This document shows positions 59,579 to 64,000 of a stretch of 64,000 bases of DNA, in pieces. Each line of letters starts with the position of its first letter. Within the stretch, counting starts at the first letter, position 1. A program made the position numbers and the translations under genes. Origin of the DNA: Pseudomonas pudica (GTDB lineage: Bacteria; Pseudomonadota; Gammaproteobacteria; Pseudomonadales; Pseudomonadaceae); the NCBI RefSeq assembly GCF_015680405.1, contig NZ_JADLJS010000023.1, positions 1 through 64,000 on the forward strand, written 5' to 3'. The notes beneath the pieces are model-generated. The model did no database searches. It was not told the DNA's origin and was given only the letters and a program-made list of their open reading frames with translations.

Positions 59579-61195
59579 TCAGGAGGCGACGGCGGCAGGG
59601 CGCTGGCCTGGGTAGCTTTCGGAGGAGGCTTCGCTTTCATCCTCACCTTCCAGGCGCACCAGGTGGGCAGGCACGCCGGTGGCAGCACCCCAGTAGTAGA
59701 TGCCCAGCGCACAAGCGGCCACGACCACGGTGTCGAATGGGTGGCCGAGCACCCCCAGGCCGCCGAAGCTGCCCAGCCACGACAGCAGGATGGTCACCGC
59801 GTAGAAGCCGATCAGCCACGCCGACGAGCGCACTTGCTGGGCCAGCGACAGGTGCTGGGTCGGCACGAAGCGGCCGCACAGCAGGTAAAGCACGAACATC
59901 ACGATCTGCAGGGCCAGCAGCCACGAAACGGTCTTCCAGCCAGACCAGTACACGATCAGCGCGGCGATGATGAACGACAGCGGGCCGAGCACGCCCATGC
60001 CCTTGACCCGGAACGGGCGCGGCATGTCGGGGGCGTTGCGGCGCAGGGCGGCGACGGTCACCGGGGCCACGGCGTAGCTCAGTACCAAAGCGGCTGAAAC
60101 CACGTTGATCAGCGCTTCCCAGGACGGGAACGGCAGGGTCCAGAACACCGACAGGCCAAAGGTCAGCCACAGCGCCGGGCGCGGGATGCCGGACTCGGCG
60201 TCGATGCGGGTGAAGTACTTGAAGAAGGTGCCGGTCTGCGCCCAGCCATAGACCACGCGCGGGGTGGCGTTCATGTAGATGTTGCCGCAGCCGCTGGGCG
60301 AGATCACCGCGTCGGCCACCACCAGGTAGGCCAGCCAGCCCACACCCAGGGCCAGGGCGATATCACGATAGGGCAGGGCCAGTTCCTTGGTCACGGCGGC
60401 CCAGCCGTTGCTCAGCATTTCGGTCGGCACACTGCCGAGGAAGGCCAGTTGCAGCAGGGCGTAGATCGCGGTGGACAGCAGTACCGAGAGGATCAGCGCG
60501 ATGGGGATGGTGCGCTGCGGGTTCTTCACTTCGCTGGCCACCGAAATGATCGGCGTCAGGCCCAGGTAGGCGAAGATGATGCCACCGGCCGATACCGCCA
60601 TTTCAACGCCGGACAGACCGAAAGGGGCAAAGCCCTGGACCTCGAAGTTTTCCGGCTTGAAGAAAGTGAACAGCACGCCGATCACCAGCAGCGGCACGAT
60701 GAACTTGAACACGCTGACCAGGTTGTTGGCCTTGGCGAAGGTTTTCACGCTGCGGTAGTTGAGGAAGAAGAACAGCCCCAGCAGGGCGAACTGCACCAGC
60801 CAGCCGAGTACGGTCGGGTCGCTGGAGCCGGCCTCGGTCAGCCCGGGGAACCAGGCGGCGGCGTATTGGCGCGAAGCGACCACTTCGATGGCGATCAGGC
60901 TGGAAAAGGCGATCAGGGTAATGAAGCCCATCAAGTAGCCCAGCAGCGGGCCGTGGGAGTACACCGGGTAGCGCACCACGCCCCCGGCACGCGGCAGGGC
61001 GGCGCCCAGTTCGCAATAGACGATGCCCAGCAACAGTACGGCGAAGCCGCCAAGGAACCAGGACAGGATGCCGGCCGGGCCGGCGATGGCCGAGACGTGG
61101 CTGGCGGCGAACAGCCAGCCGGAGCCGAAGATGGCGCCTAGGCCGATGAAGGTGAGGTCCAGCAATGACAACTGTTTTTTGAATTTGCCTGACAT
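59579..61195 (-). CDS. APC-family amino-acid permease, probable hydroxyproline importer
   Basis: 538 residues. About 12-14 membrane helices with the APC opening LTFIGLGAIFGSGWLFAAS. Position at the head of the hydroxyproline operon and in the same strand makes hydroxyproline (or its D-isomer) the likely substrate; this is context, not motif. A charged C-terminal tail (EGEDESEASSES) lies in the cytosol. The AraC-type gene reads the other way from a shared region. Confidence 0.85.
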   Translation of the reverse strand: MSGKFKKQLSLLDLTFIGLGAIFGSGWLFAASHVSAIAGPAGILSWFLGGFAVLLLGIVYCELGAALPRAGGVVRYPVYSHGPLLGYLMGFITLIAFSSLIAIEVVASRQYAAAWFPGLTEAGSSDPTVLGWLVQFALLGLFFFLNYRSVKTFAKANNLVSVFKFIVPLLVIGVLFTFFKPENFEVQGFAPFGLSGVEMAVSAGGIIFAYLGLTPIISVASEVKNPQRTIPIALILSVLLSTAIYALLQLAFLGSVPTEMLSNGWAAVTKELALPYRDIALALGVGWLAYLVVADAVISPSGCGNIYMNATPRVVYGWAQTGTFFKYFTRIDAESGIPRPALWLTFGLSVFWTLPFPSWEALINVVSAALVLSYAVAPVTVAALRRNAPDMPRPFRVKGMGVLGPLSFIIAALIVYWSGWKTVSWLLALQIVMFVLYLLCGRFVPTQHLSLAQQVRSSAWLIGFYAVTILLSWLGSFGGLGVLGHPFDTVVVAACALGIYYWGAATGVPAHLVRLEGEDESEASSESYPGQRPAAVAS

Positions 61196-61573
61196 GGGTT
61201 CGCCTTTTTGTTGGTTATTGGATAGGCAGGTCTGATGTCACGAGATGCGGCTTTTTGGGCCGCGCTCTTGTAGGACTTGGGGCGGCTTGCGTGGGGCATA
61301 GAGTGGACCGATCGGGGCGCCGGTTCTTGATGGTTTTCTGCAGGGTGGATGACGAAATCGGCACAGTTTCAAAAAAGCAGTGACTAGGTGCCGGGGTGTG
61401 GAATAGGCTGTAAGCCATACCGAGCAAGGGCTGTAGAGGTATGTGGGTATCGTTGGCCTCTTCGCGGGCGCGCCCGCTCCCACAGGTACACCACAGGATT
61501 CGAAATTTGTGGGGGACCTGTGGGAGCGGGCGTGCCCGCGAAAGGGCCGGCACAGCAAACCGAGATAGAGCAG
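61196..61573. other. Divergent promoter region between the permease and the AraC gene
   Basis: 378 nt with no gene. It contains the REP pair at 61456-61555; the permease promoter must be in 61196-61450. No clear -24/-12 or sigma-70 pair was found by eye. Confidence 0.5.
61456..61555. repeat. REP pair (GGGCGTGCCCGCGAA variant) upstream of the AraC gene
   Basis: GGCCTCTTCGCGGGCGCGCCCGCTCCCACAGGT faces ACCTGTGGGAGCGGGCGTGCCCGCGAAAGGGCC. It lies 18 nt upstream of a start codon, an unusual place for these elements. Confidence 0.92.
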
Positions 61574-62356
61574 ATGACCGACACCCCCCTGGCAACCCTG
61601 TACCAGTCCCTCGACCAGCACCGCCCCGCCAGCCTCGAAGCCCTGCTCGCCGGTGTGTCCCTGCTTCTGCCGATCCTCAACGCCATCCCCAACGCCGCGA
61701 TCTTCATCAAGGACCCGGCCGCCCGCTATGTGCTGGCCAACAACACCCTGGTCCAGCGTTGTGGCCTCAAGCGCCTGCAGCCGCTGCTGGGCAAGACCAG
61801 CGCCGAAGTGTTCCCGGCACAGCTGGGCCCCGGCTACACCGAGCAGGACCGTCGTGTTCTCAAGGAGGGCCTGGTGCTGGAAGACCAGCTGGAGCTGCAC
61901 CTGTATGGCAGCCGCGAGCCTGGCTGGTGCCTGACCCACAAGCGCCCGCTGTACAACCAGGCCGGCGAGATCATCGGCCTGGTCGGCATCTCGGTCGATT
62001 TGCAGTCAGCGGCCGATACCCACCCTGCCTACCAGCGCCTGGCGGCGGTGGACGAGCATATCCGCCAACATTTCCACCAGCCGATCAGCATGGGCGAGCT
62101 GACCCGTATCGCCGGCATTTCCGTGGCCCAGCTGGAGCGCTACTGCAAGCGGGTGTTCCACCTCACACCACGGCAGATGATCCACAAGGCGCGCCTGGAG
62201 CACGCCCACCGCTTGCTGCACTCGGAAATGCCGATCACTGATGTGGCGATGCGCTGCGGCTATACCGACCACAGCGCCTTCAGCCGCCAGTTCAAGCAAC
62301 TGACCGGCTTCACGCCGCGCCAGTACCGCCAGGCCACCAGCGATCAGTCGGCCTGA
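61574..62356 (+). CDS. PAS-AraC transcriptional regulator, probable hydroxyproline activator
   Basis: 260 residues. N-terminal PAS_4-like sensor (about 30-150, AIFIKDPAARYVLANN and GEIIGLVGISVDL) in place of the usual AraC sugar pocket, and a C-terminal two-helix-turn-helix AraC domain (about 160-255, CKRVFHLTPRQMIHKARLEHA and GYTDHSAFSRQFKQLTG). The start at 61574 has only a weak GATAGAG upstream, partly under the REP hairpin. The likely controller of the divergent catabolic operon (inference from position). Its last 13 nt overlap the next gene, which converges on it. Confidence 0.85.
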   Translation: MTDTPLATLYQSLDQHRPASLEALLAGVSLLLPILNAIPNAAIFIKDPAARYVLANNTLVQRCGLKRLQPLLGKTSAEVFPAQLGPGYTEQDRRVLKEGLVLEDQLELHLYGSREPGWCLTHKRPLYNQAGEIIGLVGISVDLQSAADTHPAYQRLAAVDEHIRQHFHQPISMGELTRIAGISVAQLERYCKRVFHLTPRQMIHKARLEHAHRLLHSEMPITDVAMRCGYTDHSAFSRQFKQLTGFTPRQYRQATSDQSA

Positions 62357-63231
62357 AACAGCGCCCGCGCCTCATCGAAGCACTGCTCGGCAATTGCCGA
62401 ACGCGGTTCGCTGCGGCGCAGCAGCAGGCCGACCGGGCTGTGGATGGCGGCGTCGGCCACCGGCAGGATGCGCAGGTGCTCGCTCAGGTCTTCCAGGCCG
62501 CAGCCCAGCGGCATGACTGCGCAGCACATACCGGTGTTGATGGCCTGAATCAGCTGGAAGCTCGAGTCGCTTTCCAGTACCGCATTCGGCTCCAGGCCAC
62601 GGCTGCGGAAACTCAGGTCCAGCGATTGGCGGTAGTGCATGCCCTTGCTCAGCAGGCCCAGCGGAATGTCGCCCAGCTCGTCCCAGCGCAGGGTGTCGCT
62701 GGCGAACTGGAAGTGCCGGGTATCGTGCAGCAGGCCCATGGTGGTGGTGCCCAGTTCGATCACTTCGAAGAAGCTGGTGTTGACCTGGTCCAGGTAGCAG
62801 ATGCCCAGGTCGAGCTGGTTGCGGCTGAGCCCGTCGATGACCTGTTCCGAGCTGAGCGAGCTGATCTGGAAGTGCAGTTCGGGGTATTTTTCACGCAGCG
62901 GCAGCAGCAGGTGCATGGGGTTGAAACTGGCCAGCGGCACCGTGCCCAGGCGCAGGCTGCCTACCACTTGGCCACGGCAGCTGGCGGCCTCGGCCTGCAG
63001 GCCGTCGTGGGCGGCGAGCAGCGTACGGGCCCAGGCCAGGATGCGCTCGCCGGCCTCGGTGAAGCCTTCGAAGCGTTGGCCGCGCTTGACCAGCACAAGG
63101 TCCAGCTCGTCCTCCAGGTTGCGCAGGCGCATGGACAGCGTCGGCTGGGTGATATGGCACAGCGCCGCCGCCTGGCCGAAGTGGCGGGTCTGGTCGAGTG
63201 CGATGAGGAATTTGAGCTGCTTGATGTCCAT
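62344..63231 (-). CDS. LysR-family regulator
   Basis: 295 residues. N-terminal winged HTH (LKFLIALDQTRHFGQAAALCHITQP-type, about 6-30) and an effector-binding domain with LRLGTVPLASFNP. The gene is divergent from moaB with a 140-nt space that contains T-N11-A type dyads, so it may control moaB or molybdenum-enzyme genes to the right of the window. It overlaps the AraC gene end by 13 nt, tail to tail. Confidence 0.88.
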   Translation of the reverse strand: MDIKQLKFLIALDQTRHFGQAAALCHITQPTLSMRLRNLEDELDLVLVKRGQRFEGFTEAGERILAWARTLLAAHDGLQAEAASCRGQVVGSLRLGTVPLASFNPMHLLLPLREKYPELHFQISSLSSEQVIDGLSRNQLDLGICYLDQVNTSFFEVIELGTTTMGLLHDTRHFQFASDTLRWDELGDIPLGLLSKGMHYRQSLDLSFRSRGLEPNAVLESDSSFQLIQAINTGMCCAVMPLGCGLEDLSEHLRILPVADAAIHSPVGLLLRRSEPRSAIAEQCFDEARALFQAD

Positions 63232-63371
63232 GGAAGTGCCTGGTAGCGGGTTATGCAGACCTTACCCCACGTCTGCGATAGATGTCATTGATCAGTCGGT
63301 ACGCCATATCGATTGGACGCCCCCGGGCCATGCCTCTAGCGTGGCGGCAATGCCACTCGAGGAGCCCCACC

Positions 63372-63911
63372 GTGCGCGTCCAATCCGACGCGGTCTTCGT
63401 ACCGCTCAACATCGCCGTGCTGACTGTCAGCGACACCCGTACCTACGACAACGACACCTCCGGTGAGCTGCTGGCCAGTCGCTCGGTGGAGATCGGCCAC
63501 CGCCTGGTGGCGCGGGCGTTGCTCAAGGACGACCTGTACAAGATCCGCGCCCAGGTCGCCACCTGGATTGCCGACGAGCAGGTGCAGGTGGTGCTGATCA
63601 CCGGCGGTACCGGTTTTACCGGGCGTGACAGCACGCCGGAAGCGGTCGAGTGCCTGCTGGACAAGCGCATCGATGGCTTTGGCGAACTGTTCCGGGCCCT
63701 GTCGATTCTCGATATCGGCACCTCGACCGTGCAGAGCCGGGCGCTGGCCGGGTTGTCCAACCGCACATTGGTGTGCTGCCTGCCGGGCTCCACCGGGGCC
63801 TGCCGTACGGCGTGGGAGGGTATCCTGGCGGAGCAACTGGATGCGCGGCACCGGCCATGCAACTTCGTCAAGCACCTGAAACCGATCGAGGCCTGTGCAA
63901 GCCGGGGCTGA
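63372..63911 (+). CDS. moaB: Molybdenum-cofactor biosynthesis protein MoaB
   Basis: 179 residues from a GTG at 63372 with GAGGAG upstream; an ATG at 63330 (in frame) has no ribosome site and gives a non-family leader. MoaB/MogA fold with LNIAVLTVSDTRTYDNDTSG and the molybdopterin-binding GGTGFTGRDSTPEAV and LPGSTGACRTAWEG. It adenylates molybdopterin or helps insert Mo. Start of a probable moa gene group beyond the window. Confidence 0.93.
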   Translation: MRVQSDAVFVPLNIAVLTVSDTRTYDNDTSGELLASRSVEIGHRLVARALLKDDLYKIRAQVATWIADEQVQVVLITGGTGFTGRDSTPEAVECLLDKRIDGFGELFRALSILDIGTSTVQSRALAGLSNRTLVCCLPGSTGACRTAWEGILAEQLDARHRPCNFVKHLKPIEACASRG

Positions 63912-63912
63912 G

Positions 63913-64000
63913 TTTTCTCCTGTACCGGCCCTTTCGCGGGTAAACCCGCTCCCACAGGCCCCCCACAGGTTTCGAACCCTGCGCGATACCTGTGGGAGCG
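63913..64000. repeat. REP pair cut by the window end
   Basis: Canonical GGCCCTTTCGCGGGTAAACCCGCTCCCACAGG followed by the start of the facing copy (CCTGTGGGAGCG), which is cut at base 64000. It follows the moaB stop. Confidence 0.9.

Overview
This is a GC-rich chromosomal window from a fluorescent Pseudomonas, most probably of the P. putida group. That rests on near-identity to proteins I remember from P. putida (XenA, 4-hydroxyproline epimerase, OprL, McpU), on paired REP palindromes with the core GCGGGTTTACCCGCGAA, and on a gene order that matches, from memory, P. aeruginosa PA0916-PA1013 (rimO, kup, Ala-PG genes, dinB, proS, oprD, dps, aspS, ruvCAB, tol-pal, que, nadA, bepA, tusA-like, bcp, gcvR, dapA, bamC, purC). 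The strain cannot be named from the sequence alone. No prophage, insertion sequence, integrase or CRISPR array was seen.

Layout. 1-3974: an unusual accessory block read rightwards: the end of a Gly/His-rich tandem-repeat protein, a DUF6502 protein, an exported DUF5666 protein with GGTG repeats and a long Lys/Glu tail, and a predicted outer-membrane barrel protein. 4046-11522: rimO (-), the potassium transporter kup (+), and a translationally overlapping pair that makes and probably removes alanyl-phosphatidylglycerol (-). 11733-12110: two complete tRNA-fMet transcription units in tandem. 12253-17491: SOS-controlled dinB, a lipoprotein, proS and an OprD porin. 17492-24466: a long non-coding gap, a HIT protein, slyX, a membrane-anchored cold-shock protein, dps, small regulators, aspS and yebC. 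23942-33241: ruvCAB, ybgC-tolQRAB, oprL-cpoB and queE-queC, all rightward. 33302-44447: tRNA-Lys, a cation transporter, a polyamine-type chemoreceptor beside a PuuP-type putrescine importer, ydgA, nadA, bepA, a TusA-like protein and perM. 44564-49574: bcp-gcvR (-), then dapA-bamC-MBL-purC (+) and tRNA-Ser. 49672-54524: a fragment that may be a decayed Xre regulator, a LysE exporter, a small YhfL-like lipoprotein, an mqo with an export-like N-terminus, and a divergent arsR-xenA pair around a perfect palindrome. 54651-62356: a complete hydroxyproline catabolic cluster with its permease and a divergent PAS-AraC regulator. 62344-63911: a LysR gene and moaB, divergent.

The genes work together in several modules: envelope constriction and outer-membrane maintenance (Tol-Pal-CpoB, BamC, BepA, Ala-PG turnover), DNA repair (DinB, RuvABC), preQ0 synthesis (QueE, QueC), nutrient sensing and import (chemoreceptor with PuuP; the hydroxyproline pathway ending in 2-oxoglutarate, with Mqo in the TCA cycle), and lysine/peptidoglycan precursors (DapA). 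Fourteen REP-type palindromes, mostly at the 3' ends of transcription units, punctuate the window. The best candidate for something undescribed is the repeat-protein block at 1-3974. Smaller leads are the fused membrane/cold-shock gene, the structured queE leader and the conserved YhfL-like lipoprotein.
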